A DNA stretch of 64,000 bases from Jeotgalibaca porci (lineage in GTDB: Bacteria; Bacillota; Bacilli; Lactobacillales; Aerococcaceae), in contig NZ_CP049889.1 in the NCBI RefSeq assembly GCF_011299095.1, forward strand, positions 1,344,501 to 1,408,500, in the 5' to 3' direction. Every line of letters starts with the position of its first letter. Within the stretch, counting starts at the first letter, position 1. Shown here in pieces: positions 53,494 through 61,846 of the stretch. The notes below the pieces were generated by a model. That model did not search any database. It was not told the DNA's origin and saw nothing but the letters and a program-made list of their open reading frames with translations. Position numbers and translations under genes: made by a program.

Positions 53494-54885
53494 CTAACCA
53501 ATAATTATGCTGCCTTTTGTATAGGCAATATCTTTTACTGCTTTATTTTTTCTGATTAAACTGTCCACTAACGTAATCGGTCCGATTCTTCCAGCGAACA
53601 TCAAGAACATATCCACAATCAGACTCGGTGTATCCAAAGAAGCCGTGACATTAGCAGAAACGCCAACCGTTGCTAAAGCAGATACAGCTTCGAACAATAA
53701 GAACAACGGATTTGTTCCCGGATTAAATAGTAATAACAAGCTCGTACCCACCGTCAATGTGGTTAACAAAGCAACAAAAATAATTAAAGCTTGTCTAACA
53801 ACGTTTTTCGGAATGGTATGATTAAATAAATTGACATTACTTTGTCCCCGTATTTCGTTGTAAATCATGATGAATACAATCGCAAAGGTCGTCGTTTTCA
53901 TACCACCGGCAGTACCACCAGGAGAACCACCAATGAACATAGTAACGACACTCATGAACATGGAGATTGGAGTAATCGTACTGTAATCCAATGAAGCAAA
54001 TCCAGCAGTACGCATGGTTACCGTATGGAAGAAGCTGGCAAGCACTTTATCCCCGAAAGAAAAAGTCCCGATTGAAGCATCGTTTGTATATTCAAATATT
54101 AAGAACAAAAGGGTACCGCCCACTAACAATCCTATTGTCATAAGGATTGCCAAGCGCGTATGCAATGTTAATGAACGAAGACGACGCATTAATGGCGGTT
54201 TTTGTTTCATTTTTGCAGTAGCGTGGAACAAGTTGGTAACATCGAACCACACAGAGAAACCGATTCCGCCTAAAATGATTAACGCTGCGATAACCAGATT
54301 GATCCCCGGATTATGAGCGTATTCAATCAAACTGCTATTACCCATTGTATCGAAGCCTGCATTACAAAAAGCAGAGATTGAAAGGAACATCGAAATAAAC
54401 AAACCTTTTGCAAAACCAAATACTGGAACAAAATAGAAACTCAGTAATACCATTCCTGTTCCTTCTATTATAGCTGTATATTTCATAATTGTTCCAATAT
54501 AGGTTCGAAAATCTTTGGCGTCCCCTCGATTAATTCCTTCTTGAACAGCTAGTTTATTACGAAAGCCAATTTTATTTTTTGAAAGTTGTGTTATAAAATA
54601 GGCGATTAAAGTCATCAGCCCCAGACCACCGACTTGGATGAGCAGCATACAGATAATTTGCCCAAACAGTGTATAAGAGTCGGCAATCGATTCTGTGAAC
54701 AAGCCGGTCACACAGACCATCGATACGGCTGAAAAGAGATTATCAATATAAGTGGCATTCGAAGTAGATAATTGACTGATTGGTAAAGATAGTAAGAGTG
54801 ATCCGATAAAAATAACACTCGCAAAACTGGAAGCAATTTTTTGAGAAGTCGTCCAGCTTCCTATTTTATTTAGCAAAATGAACAT
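53494..54885 (-). CDS. ktrB: Ktr K+ channel subunit KtrB (first copy)
   Basis: 463-aa membrane subunit with eight main helices in four channel repeats and the typical C-terminal end FAGRIGPITLVDSLIRK. Filter segments include VCVTGLFTE, SISAFCNAGFD, TVTMRTAGFAS and SALATVGVSAN, each with the central Gly. SD AAGAAAGGAA. The partner gene ktrA follows directly. A second KtrB-type gene lies upstream of it. Confidence 0.92.
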   Translation of the reverse strand: MFILLNKIGSWTTSQKIASSFASVIFIGSLLLSLPISQLSTSNATYIDNLFSAVSMVCVTGLFTESIADSYTLFGQIICMLLIQVGGLGLMTLIAYFITQLSKNKIGFRNKLAVQEGINRGDAKDFRTYIGTIMKYTAIIEGTGMVLLSFYFVPVFGFAKGLFISMFLSISAFCNAGFDTMGNSSLIEYAHNPGINLVIAALIILGGIGFSVWFDVTNLFHATAKMKQKPPLMRRLRSLTLHTRLAILMTIGLLVGGTLLFLIFEYTNDASIGTFSFGDKVLASFFHTVTMRTAGFASLDYSTITPISMFMSVVTMFIGGSPGGTAGGMKTTTFAIVFIMIYNEIRGQSNVNLFNHTIPKNVVRQALIIFVALLTTLTVGTSLLLLFNPGTNPLFLLFEAVSALATVGVSANVTASLDTPSLIVDMFLMFAGRIGPITLVDSLIRKNKAVKDIAYTKGSIIIG

Positions 54886-54996
54886 TTCCTTTCTTCCTTA
54901 TCATGCTTTAGGATAGACGTATTTTAATACGAATGGCCTGAAAAAGATAGCGAAAAAAAAGTAGAAAAACTAACTAAATTTTGGTGGTAAATATTC

Positions 54997-56376
54997 TTAT
55001 CCCAGGATGACTTTTCCATCCACAAATTGAATATTCTTCGTTTCTTTATCTTTTCGCGCCAGTGTTTCCGCCATCGTAATCGGACCGATTCTTCCCACAA
55101 ACATCAAAATCATTAAGATAACCCGGCTTAACACACCAAGCGTAGGGGTCAACCGTGCTGACATCCCAACAGTCGTAATCGCGGAAACCGATTCAAACAT
55201 TAAGACAATAAAGTCAACTTTCGGATTCAATAACGATAACAATCCTGTTCCACCAATAAAGGTAGCTAGGAATATCAAGAAAATAACAACCGCATTACGC
55301 ACTAAGCTAACCGGTAACGTATAGTTCCAGATGTTTACATTTTTCTGTCCCTTGCTTTCATTTATAATGAGTAAGACAACCATTGCGAACGTGGTTGTTT
55401 TAATCCCACCGGCTGTACTACCCGGCGAACCACCGACGAACATCGATAAAATAAAAGAAAACAGTGTAAAAGAGTGCACTTCAGTAAAATCGATTGTTGT
55501 CATACCGGCTGTTCGCATCGTGATAGTCTGAAAGGAACTGGCCAACAACTTCTGGCCGAAAGTGAAATCGCCAATCGTATTCGGATTGTTAAATTCGACC
55601 AATAAAAAGGTCAGTGTTCCTGAAATGATTAAAAAGAAACTGACGGAAATGGCCAACCGCGAATGCAAGCTTAACTCCCGGAAGAAAAAACGGATGTGTT
55701 TTTTGTTAGTCCGTTGTGACCATCTCTTGATCAACTTCGTGACATCGAACCAGACGTGGAAGCCAATCCCGCCTAAAAAAATCAAAACGGAAATAACAAT
55801 GTTCACTAACGGATCATGCACATAAGCCGCTAAAGAAACCGCGCCAAGTGTGTCAAATCCGCCATTCGTAAAGCCGGAAACCGCGAGGTAGAGGGCGGTG
55901 AAAAGCCCTCGACCCCAACCAAATTCCGGTACGAACCGAAACGACAACAGGATAAATCCCAAGCTTTCAAAAATAAGGACATATCTTAAAATCAACCGCA
56001 TAAATGACCGGAAGTCCGTCGCATCCTCACGGTTAATACTGGCTTGTACTACGAGTTTGTTCTTTAAACTCATCTTTCTTCCCATAAAAGAAACGGCACT
56101 GGCCACGATGGTCATAATTCCTAAACCACCCACCTGCATCAATATGAGCGATATAATCTGCCCAAACAGCGAATACGTCTGTGCAACGGGATGGATGACT
56201 AACCCCGTCACCGTCACTAATGACACCGTATGGAAAAAGTGATCGAACAGCGTGGCTTCCGAACCCGGCGCCTGACTGATTGGTAGAATAAGGAAAATAA
56301 ACCCAATCAGAATCATTACAAGAAAACTGGCACTAATTTTTAAAGATGTATGCCACCCATCTATCCATTTACGCAA
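54997..56376 (-). CDS. Ktr K+ channel subunit KtrB-like (second copy)
   Basis: 459-aa paralogue of the KtrB at 53494, with filter segments VTVTGLVIH, SGFTNGGFD, TITMRTAGMTT and ITTVGMSAR and the same ending VGRIGPITMAETLARKD. A TTG start at 56376 is chosen since AGGGAG lies 8 nt upstream; the in-frame extension to 56406 lacks an SD. It has no ktrA of its own, so it may share the KtrA at 52811 or use another. 111 nt separate it from the first ktrB, so the three may be one transcript. Confidence 0.88.
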   Translation of the reverse strand: MRKWIDGWHTSLKISASFLVMILIGFIFLILPISQAPGSEATLFDHFFHTVSLVTVTGLVIHPVAQTYSLFGQIISLILMQVGGLGIMTIVASAVSFMGRKMSLKNKLVVQASINREDATDFRSFMRLILRYVLIFESLGFILLSFRFVPEFGWGRGLFTALYLAVSGFTNGGFDTLGAVSLAAYVHDPLVNIVISVLIFLGGIGFHVWFDVTKLIKRWSQRTNKKHIRFFFRELSLHSRLAISVSFFLIISGTLTFLLVEFNNPNTIGDFTFGQKLLASSFQTITMRTAGMTTIDFTEVHSFTLFSFILSMFVGGSPGSTAGGIKTTTFAMVVLLIINESKGQKNVNIWNYTLPVSLVRNAVVIFLIFLATFIGGTGLLSLLNPKVDFIVLMFESVSAITTVGMSARLTPTLGVLSRVILMILMFVGRIGPITMAETLARKDKETKNIQFVDGKVILG

Positions 56377-56410
56377 GGTCCTATCTCCCTTCGATTTGTA
56401 TTGCAAGAAT

Positions 56411-56452
56411 GCCCCTTTTTCACTACCATTAGAGTGAGGATGAAAAAGGGGC
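56411..56452. other. Long inverted repeat between ktrB-like and rlmH
   Basis: Perfect 12-bp arms GCCCCTTTTTCA / TGAAAAAGGGGC plus inner CACT / AGTG. The right arm contains the GGGG that should be the rlmH ribosome-binding site, so the folded RNA could hide it. It may equally be an operator for the divergent pair. Confidence 0.6.
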
Positions 56453-56461
56453 GTATTTTAC

Positions 56462-56941
56462 ATGAATATAAAAATTATAACAGTTGGAAAGTTAAAGGAA
56501 AAATATTTGAAGCAAGGCATCGCTGAATATGCCAAACGTTTAGGCAGCTACTGCAAAATGGAAATCATCGAGGTCAACGACGAAAAAGCACCCGAAAATT
56601 TGAGTGACAAAGAAATGGAAATGATCAAAGACAAAGAAGGCGAACGCATCCTCGCCAAAGTCAGCGATCAAAGCTATGTTTTCGCCCTGGCCATTAACGG
56701 CAAACAATACGATTCCGTTGACTTCGCCAAAAAAATCGAAAATCTTGGTATCACCGGAAAAAGTGATATTACCTTCATTATCGGTGGTTCGCTCGGATTA
56801 AGCAAGCAAGTGCTCAAACGCGCCAACGAGGAAATCTCGTTTGGTAAGTTGACGTTCCCGCATCAGTTGATGCGGTTGGTTTTGGTGGAGCAAGTTTATC
56901 GGGCGTTTCGGATTATTAATGGGCATGCTTATCATAAATAA
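56462..56941 (+). CDS. rlmH: 23S rRNA pseudouridine-1915 N3-methyltransferase RlmH
   Basis: 159-aa SPOUT-fold methyltransferase that methylates pseudouridine 1915 of 23S rRNA in helix 69 on the complete 70S ribosome. The trefoil-knot segments [10 protein letters not shown] and the C-terminal [20 protein letters not shown] with GHAYHK at the end are classic. The last codons are the integration site of SCC cassettes in staphylococci (orfX), and here too the 3' end is repeated 2.7 kb downstream. Confidence 0.97.
   Translation: MNIKIITVGKLKEKYLKQGIAEYAKRLGSYCKMEIIEVNDEKAPENLSDKEMEMIKDKEGERILAKVSDQSYVFALAINGKQYDSVDFAKKIENLGITGKSDITFIIGGSLGLSKQVLKRANEEISFGKLTFPHQLMRLVLVEQVYRAFRIINGHAYHK
56924..56939 (+). 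repeat. att-like direct repeat 1 (rlmH 3' end)
   Basis: CATGCTTATCATAAAT, the last codons of rlmH (reading HAYHK), identical to 59662-59677 and similar to 63455-63470. It resembles the staphylococcal SCC attachment core TATCA(T/C)AAATGA at the same place in the same gene. Confidence 0.8.
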
Positions 56942-57099
56942 ATGAGGATCTGATGATCCATCTCCTGTGTGCTAATAGTTAAGCAGAAATCTGATGAATG
57001 GTTTCTACTTTTTTTATACTTCGGGCTTAACTTGAAAAAAATAGTCAACGAACTATACTTATATTTAAAGATTAACCGATTTGGTGAATAGGAGGAAGT

Positions 57100-57198
57100 A
57101 TGATTGAACTACCCCCCCACCTTCTCATTGGGCTGTGCCCTTTTCATTCCAGTATTGACAGGAGTATTCTGGCGGATTTAATAAAACTGATTTTCTGA
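57100..57198 (+). CDS. Possible 32-aa small protein or gene remnant
   Basis: ATG preceded by AGGAGGAAGT, an almost perfect ribosome-binding site, followed by 32 codons (MIELPPHLLIGLCPFHSS...) and a stop. A C7 tract at codons 5-7 could have caused a frameshift, so this may be the start of a decayed gene. No match recognised. The rest of the gap 56942-57285 holds the att end with a short dyad (GGATCTGATGATCC) and an AT-rich stretch. Confidence 0.3.
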   Translation: MIELPPHLLIGLCPFHSSIDRSILADLIKLIF

Positions 57199-57285
57199 AG
57201 TATAGGAAATGTTAATAGAAAAATATGAAGATATGTAAGAGATGCGAGAAAGTAGTAAAAAGTCTGCACATACGGAGGGATTTTT

Positions 57286-58554
57286 ATGAGAATAGCCATA
57301 TTTACACTGGGTTCAAGAGGGGATGTGCAACCGTATGTTGCTCTAGCAAAAGCTGCAATATCAAAAGGGCATAGTGCAGTAATATGTACCGGGAAAAGTT
57401 TTCAACATTTTATTGAAGGAAATGGTGTTGCGTTTGAAGCGGTTACCAGTGATTTGATGGCTATGCTTGAGACTGAAGAAGGGAAAATGGTATTTAATGA
57501 TGCTTTGAAACACCCCATAAAGACTAAGCGCTATTTAAAAGATATGGTGAATCCAGCATTTAGAAAAACATTAGATGACTTTTATAAAAGTGCACAAGGA
57601 GCAGATGTAATTATTTATCATCCTAAAGCTTTTGGAGCGCCTGATATAGCAAAGTTTTTAGGCATTCCTTGTATCAGTATGCCGCCCGTTCCAATAACCT
57701 ATCCAATTGAAGAGTTTCCGAATCTAGCAATATCACCTACCAGAAACTTGGGTAAAGTCATTAATAAATTAACATATAAAGTAATGGATAAGGCAGAAAG
57801 TGCTAGTATTAAGGAAGTAAATGATTTTAGAGAGAAAACATTAAACTTACCTAAGCGAAAAAGTGGTGAGTACACATTTAACATTGATGGTAGAGAGATA
57901 CCTATCATCTATCCTATTAGTTCGTATTTATTTAAAGATGTGAAAAGTTGGGCAGATAAAGTGTATTTACCAGGATTTTTCTATCTTGATACGGAAATTG
58001 AAGTACTTGAGGAAGAAATACTGAAGTTTATTAATTTGGGAAAAGAACCCATTGTAATCTCCTTTAGCAGTATGCCCCTGAAGTCACCAGATCTATTCAA
58101 GGAGAAATTAGTTAAGGCACTAAAAGAAACCGATAATCGTGCAATTATTATAGCGGGTAATAGTGGCATTGCTGTTGAAGGGGAAAAAGAGCTTTTAACA
58201 ATAAAAGCGGCTCCGCATACGTTGTTATTTCCTTTAGCTAAAGGAATAATCCATCATGGTGGAGTCGGAACGATGGCAGCTGCTTTAAAAAGTGGCAAGC
58301 CACAAATAATTATACCTTTTGCAGTGGATCAGCCGTTTTGGGCAAATAGGCTGTATAAGTTAGGGTATGCTTTGGAACCAATAAAAGAAAGTGAAGTAAC
58401 AACTGAAGAACTAATCAGTAGATTTAAAGAATTAGAAAAAGTTGAAGTAAAGCAAAAGGCTCAAAATATAAAAAGTGCTTTATCTGTAGAGAATGGGACA
58501 GAGAACGCTATAAAATATATTGAACGTTATTGTGATGGATATTACAACAAGTAG
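57286..58554 (+). CDS. UDP-glycosyltransferase (GT1, sterol/macrolide-glucosyltransferase-like)
   Basis: 422-aa two-domain GT-B enzyme. The start MRIAIFTLGSRGDVQPYVAL is the acceptor-domain signature of the sterol 3-beta-glucosyltransferase/UGT group. The donor domain has HHGGVGTMAAAL (323-334) and the sugar-binding VDQPFWANRL. It likely transfers a sugar from UDP-sugar to a small hydrophobic acceptor or drug; the acceptor cannot be told. SD ACGGAGGG. Its codon use is more AT-rich than that of the flanking genes, which fits horizontal transfer in the cassette. Only 28 nt separate it from the Arr-like gene, so the two form an operon. Confidence 0.88.
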   Translation: MRIAIFTLGSRGDVQPYVALAKAAISKGHSAVICTGKSFQHFIEGNGVAFEAVTSDLMAMLETEEGKMVFNDALKHPIKTKRYLKDMVNPAFRKTLDDFYKSAQGADVIIYHPKAFGAPDIAKFLGIPCISMPPVPITYPIEEFPNLAISPTRNLGKVINKLTYKVMDKAESASIKEVNDFREKTLNLPKRKSGEYTFNIDGREIPIIYPISSYLFKDVKSWADKVYLPGFFYLDTEIEVLEEEILKFINLGKEPIVISFSSMPLKSPDLFKEKLVKALKETDNRAIIIAGNSGIAVEGEKELLTIKAAPHTLLFPLAKGIIHHGGVGTMAAALKSGKPQIIIPFAVDQPFWANRLYKLGYALEPIKESEVTTEELISRFKELEKVEVKQKAQNIKSALSVENGTENAIKYIERYCDGYYNK

Positions 58555-58582
58555 GATTAATTTTTTACGGAGGAGAAAGTAG

Positions 58583-59242
58583 ATGGATAACCAATTCGAC
58601 CCCAACAACAAGATTATTCAACTGCTTCTTCAGGGGATGGGCATGGAAGACAGCGGCAAACCTGAAGAGGCCAGCCTGCTGTTTTCTAAGGCCTGGAGTG
58701 AAGCGATAGACGATTTTGAAAAATTTATCGCGGCTTATTATGTGGCCCGGCATCAAAAAAATGTATCAGACAAATTAAAATGGTTCGAAACCTCTTTGCA
58801 GTTTGCGCTAGAAGTGAATGATATTGCGGTAAAGAGTGCGTTCCCATATTTATATAGGAACATCGCGAAATGCTATGAGGCGTTATCCGATCCGGACAAG
58901 GCGAAAAAGCATGTTGAATTATCGCATTCGTATAAGGGTACGCCTTCTGATCCAGGCCCTTTTTTTCATGGGACAAGAGCAGATCTGCAGGTAGGTGAGC
59001 TGCTGACAGCAAAAGGAGAATCGAATTACAAATCCGGACTTAAAATGAATCACATTTATTTCACGGCTGTGATTAGTGGGGCTGGACTTGCGGCCGCATT
59101 GGCAAAAGGTGATGGACGAGAACGGGTTTATATTGTAGAACCAACTGGGGATTTCGAAAATGACCCGAATGTTACGGACAAGAAATTCCCAGGAAATCTG
59201 ACCCGTTCCTACCGTTCGCAAGCACCTTTTAGATATTCGTGA
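58583..59242 (+). CDS. TPR-like/Arr rifampin ADP-ribosyltransferase-like protein
   Basis: 219-aa protein in two parts. Residues 1-120 are helical, TPR-like (paired helices such as EEASLLFSKAWSEA and AKCYEALSDPDKAKKH). Residues 124-219 match Arr, which inactivates rifamycins by ADP-ribosylation with NAD+: FFHGT with His129, NHIYFT with Tyr159 and DPNVTDKKFPGN with Asp194, the H-Y-D triad. Normal Arr continues about 30 residues past SYRS..PFR; here it stops at once (FRYS), so the end is short or altered. SD GGAGGAG. Rifamycin resistance is possible but not proven, and another target is possible because of the extra domain. Confidence 0.82.
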   Translation: MDNQFDPNNKIIQLLLQGMGMEDSGKPEEASLLFSKAWSEAIDDFEKFIAAYYVARHQKNVSDKLKWFETSLQFALEVNDIAVKSAFPYLYRNIAKCYEALSDPDKAKKHVELSHSYKGTPSDPGPFFHGTRADLQVGELLTAKGESNYKSGLKMNHIYFTAVISGAGLAAALAKGDGRERVYIVEPTGDFENDPNVTDKKFPGNLTRSYRSQAPFRYS

Positions 59243-59661
59243 ATCAGGTTGTGCAAATGTAGAAGAACAATTAAACGACTGATGAAGAAATATAAATACT
59301 CAGATAACTATAACTAAGCTATCCAGATTGCCTTTAAAATGGGAGAATTCTAGGATTGCATCCTGCATTCCCGAATTGTGTAACGAGAATGGCTGCGAAC
59401 CTTGATATCAGTGGATTTTCCCCTTGTTATAAATGTTGATTATAACGAGGGGGAATTAATCTAAAAAATCTCTTGAAGCCTTTATGTTACTAAGTTTCTA
59501 CAATATCCTCGTTATAAATTTCCGGGAATACAGGTTGCATACAGATGGCGAATAAATAAGACTTTGACCCCATATCCATAATGAAGGATGTGGGGTTAAA
59601 TGTCTATCCTACCCGCAACATCACTAATGCTTTAAAAAACCGCAGTTGAATATGATACGCA
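59243..59661. other. Gene-free cassette end with hairpins
   Basis: No convincing gene. Hairpins: CCCCTTGTTATAA / TTATAACGAGGGG (59420-59452) and ACCCCATATCC / GGATGTGGGGT (59567-59597). A 22-codon frame starting at 59581 lacks an SD. A second CTCGTTATAA copy at 59508 echoes the first hairpin. Likely remnant sequence inside the cassette. Confidence 0.5.
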
Positions 59662-59677
59662 CATGCTTATCATAAAT
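59662..59677 (+). repeat. att-like direct repeat 2
   Basis: CATGCTTATCATAAAT, exact copy of the rlmH end; in the same frame it reads HAYHK-stop, as rlmH does, but no rlmH body precedes it. Followed by GAGG, as at the first copy after an inserted AAAT. Confidence 0.8.
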
Positions 59678-59763
59678 GAGGTCATTTTTTTGGGGAGAAT
59701 GGCGGTGTGATGGCATTCCTGAGTTAGTGACAGAAAAGGTTTGAAAAAGAGAATAGAATCGAT

Positions 59764-59806
59764 AAAGCGGAAAGCCTATGATGACGGGCTTTCCGCTTTT
59801 TTTTAC
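59764..59806 (+). terminator. Strong terminator without a gene before it
   Basis: AAAGCGGAAAGCC / GGGCTTTCCGCTTT followed by T8. No + strand gene ends nearby; it could be the original terminator of rlmH displaced by the cassette. Confidence 0.8.
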
Positions 59807-59824
59807 CTTCCAATTAACCTACGG

Positions 59825-59871
59825 AACTAAGACGCTAATCCTGTAAGAAAGGGTTAGCATCTTAGTTTTTT
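59825..59871 (+). terminator. Second orphan terminator-like hairpin
   Basis: 17-bp stem with one mismatch (AACTAAGACGCTAATCC / GGGTTAGCATCTTAGTT) and TTTT. It lies just outside the IS element. Confidence 0.7.
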
Positions 59872-60020
59872 AAGCTTATCGCGTTCGTAACTTAGGGAAC
59901 TACTCGGCCATGAATGACCGAGCTTCTGGGAACGCCGCTGACTTACTCGATTGTTGTGATAACAGCGAGCAGCGGTTACGGCTATTGACCAAAGCGCGTC
60001 CACACTTATGCCCTTTAACG

Positions 60021-61166
60021 TTAGGCGAACGCTTTGTTGCGGATGTTCACGGCCGCGTTGATATCTCGGTCGATACCGACGGTATGGCAATGCGGGCAAT
60101 TGAACATACGGATGTGCAGCGGTTTCTTACCGGTGTTCATGCCGCAATGCGAACACGTTTGACTTGTGTAGTGCGGTTTAACGAGGATGAGCTCTTTTTT
60201 GTGCCACGCGCACTTGTAGGTCAATAGGTTCTTGATGATGCCCCAGGAGGCATCCGCGATGGAACGCGCCAAATGGTGGTTCTTCATTAGATTTTTGGTT
60301 TTCAAATCCTCCATGACGATGATGTCATGCTCTTTTACCAGTTGGGTTGTGTAGTGATGCAGGTAGTTCAGGCGTTGGTTCTTGATGCGTTTGTTGATGC
60401 GGGCGACCTGCTGCTTGGCTTTCTGCAGGTTCTTGAAGTCAGTCAGTTGGAGTTCGACGCCGTTTGCTTTGGCGGCTGCGATTTCCCGCAGGGCACGCTC
60501 ACGCCGGCGGGCGAACTTGCGCTGCCAGATGCGTTTCTGTTTCGCCAATGCCCGCTCAAACTGCTTGTTTTTCAACTTGTATCCGTCCGACTGGATGACC
60601 AAGTGGGTAATCCCCATGTCCAGCCCCACGGTGGCGCCCGTTTTCGGCAATATCGGAACGGCTTCCTCCACCAGGATAGTCGCCGTATAGGAACCGTCCG
60701 GTTCCTTACGGATGATGGCACGCATAATGCGCCCGGTGATGCGGTGGGCGCCATGGCACTTCACTAACTTCAATTTGGGCATCTGGATGTAATGGTTGTC
60801 CACCACAGTGATGCTGTTGTTGATGCATTTGGTGGTGTAGGTGCTCTTCGGACGCTTCCGCGACTTGAAGCGGGGATAGCCGTTCTGCTTGTTAAAGAAA
60901 CGCTGGAACGCAGCATCCAAATCGTCGGAGGTATACTCCAGGCTGGTACTGTTCGCCTCCTTCAGGAATGGAAATTCCCACTTGAGTGGTTTCATCAGGT
61001 TGTGCATGGCGTACTTGCCCACATACCTGCCACCGTTCTCGTGACGTGCCTGTTGCATCGCCAGCAGCTGGTTCCACACGAAGCGGTTCAGCGCCAGATT
61101 GCGGTCGATGAAAATTTTCTGCTTTTCGGTCGGGTAGAGCTTAATTTTGATGCCTTTCAATACCAT
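60021..61166 (-). CDS. tnpB: RNA-guided nuclease TnpB (IS605 OrfB)
   Basis: 381-aa TnpB, the ancestor-type of Cas12 nucleases, guided by an omega-RNA copied from the element's right end. RuvC residues are intact: Asp183 (VGLDMGITH), Glu286 (IVMEDLKT) and Asp368 (RDINAAVN), with the zinc finger CSHCG...CPHC (338-360) between the last two. The N-terminal helix-turn-helix domain is present. ATG chosen after AAGGAGGGG; it overlaps tnpA by 26 nt. The guide would start just beyond the right end near 59900. Confidence 0.95.
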   Translation of the reverse strand: MVLKGIKIKLYPTEKQKIFIDRNLALNRFVWNQLLAMQQARHENGGRYVGKYAMHNLMKPLKWEFPFLKEANSTSLEYTSDDLDAAFQRFFNKQNGYPRFKSRKRPKSTYTTKCINNSITVVDNHYIQMPKLKLVKCHGAHRITGRIMRAIIRKEPDGSYTATILVEEAVPILPKTGATVGLDMGITHLVIQSDGYKLKNKQFERALAKQKRIWQRKFARRRERALREIAAAKANGVELQLTDFKNLQKAKQQVARINKRIKNQRLNYLHHYTTQLVKEHDIIVMEDLKTKNLMKNHHLARSIADASWGIIKNLLTYKCAWHKKELILVKPHYTSQTCSHCGMNTGKKPLHIRMFNCPHCHTVGIDRDINAAVNIRNKAFA

Positions 61167-61599
61167 CGGGTTGCCCCTCCTTTCTGCGTTGGTCATCGAT
61201 GTACTTGGCGATGGCGTGCTCATTGGTCGTACCGATGCTCTCTACAAAATAACTGGGCGCCCACAGGTGGCGGTCCTCTTTCTTCCAGTAAGACTTCTTC
61301 AGTTCTGGGAACTCGAGGAAGAGTAACCGGGCGCTGGTTCCTTTCAGCCAGCGGACAATATTGGTCACGGACAGCTTGGGTGGAGCGCTCACCATCAGGT
61401 GGATGTGGTCGTCCAACCCCACCTCCAGGTGGGAGATGGTGAAGCCGTACTCAGCCGCAATGTCATAAAGGATGTCCTTCAGGCGGGCGCTGATGGCCGG
61501 GTTGATGACCTGGTTGCGGTACTTGGTCCGCCAGATGATGTGGTAGTTTAGGTTGTAGACAGAGGTTCTGCCATAAGTGAATCGTTCTTCGTCTCTCAT
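61141..61599 (-). CDS. tnpA: IS200/IS605 transposase TnpA (Y1 HUH)
   Basis: 152-aa single-strand transposase of the HUH type. It has the metal motif HIH (65-67 in GLDDHIHLMV) and the catalytic Tyr133 (AIAKYIDDQ). It cuts and joins single-stranded ends by peel-and-paste, recognising the hairpins at both element ends. All key residues are present and the length is normal, so it is probably active. Residues upstream of the chosen ATG are not family-like. Confidence 0.95.
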   Translation of the reverse strand: MRDEERFTYGRTSVYNLNYHIIWRTKYRNQVINPAISARLKDILYDIAAEYGFTISHLEVGLDDHIHLMVSAPPKLSVTNIVRWLKGTSARLLFLEFPELKKSYWKKEDRHLWAPSYFVESIGTTNEHAIAKYIDDQRRKEGQPDGIERHQN

Positions 61600-61797
61600 G
61601 TGTCCATTATACCAATAAACAAGACCATATGCAACCATATGGAAGACCGACATAACATGATATACATCGATTATGTCATCTACCATGTGCGAGACGAGTT
61701 TTACAAGATGGTTTCGTTCATCACGGGTTTGAAAGCCCGTGTTTTCTCTCAACGAATCAGAAAAAGTACGGCTGAAAAGAAGTCATTCCTAAGGAGA

Positions 61798-61809
61798 GAG
61801 TGGTATAAT
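61798..61809 (+). promoter_or_regulatory. Extended -10 promoter of the DUF2254 gene
   Basis: AGTGGTATAAT: perfect -10 with TGG before it; no good -35. 37 nt before the start. Confidence 0.55.
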
Positions 61810-61846
61810 AGAGAAAATAATTCTATCAAGGGAGGGGTTATAGAAC

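Larger units (their letters stand above)
56924..59677. mobile_element. SCC-like cassette remnant at rlmH, with glycosyltransferase and Arr-like gene
   Basis: A 2.75-kb segment bounded by a 16-bp exact repeat of the rlmH 3' end. It carries a very AT-rich glycosyltransferase gene and a TPR-Arr gene, neither a housekeeping function. Site choice (rlmH stop codon), att sequence and accessory cargo all fit SCC elements. No ccr serine recombinase is present, so the piece would be non-autonomous or a remnant. A third att-like copy at 63455 suggests a second interval next to it. Confidence 0.65.
59903..61741 (-). mobile_element. IS605-type insertion sequence (IS200/IS605 family)
   Basis: tnpA and tnpB in the same direction, with subterminal hairpins at both sides: CTCGG..CCGAG (59903-59922, right end) and CACGGGTTTGAAAGCCCGTG (61722-61741, left end). 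Exact cleavage sites were not determined. GC content is clearly higher than the surroundings, a sign of recent arrival. The element is complete and both proteins look intact. Confidence 0.85.

Noticed and set aside
60327-60767. + strand frames opposite tnpB
   Set aside because: Long open frames are a by-product of the high GC content of the IS; no SD and no family.
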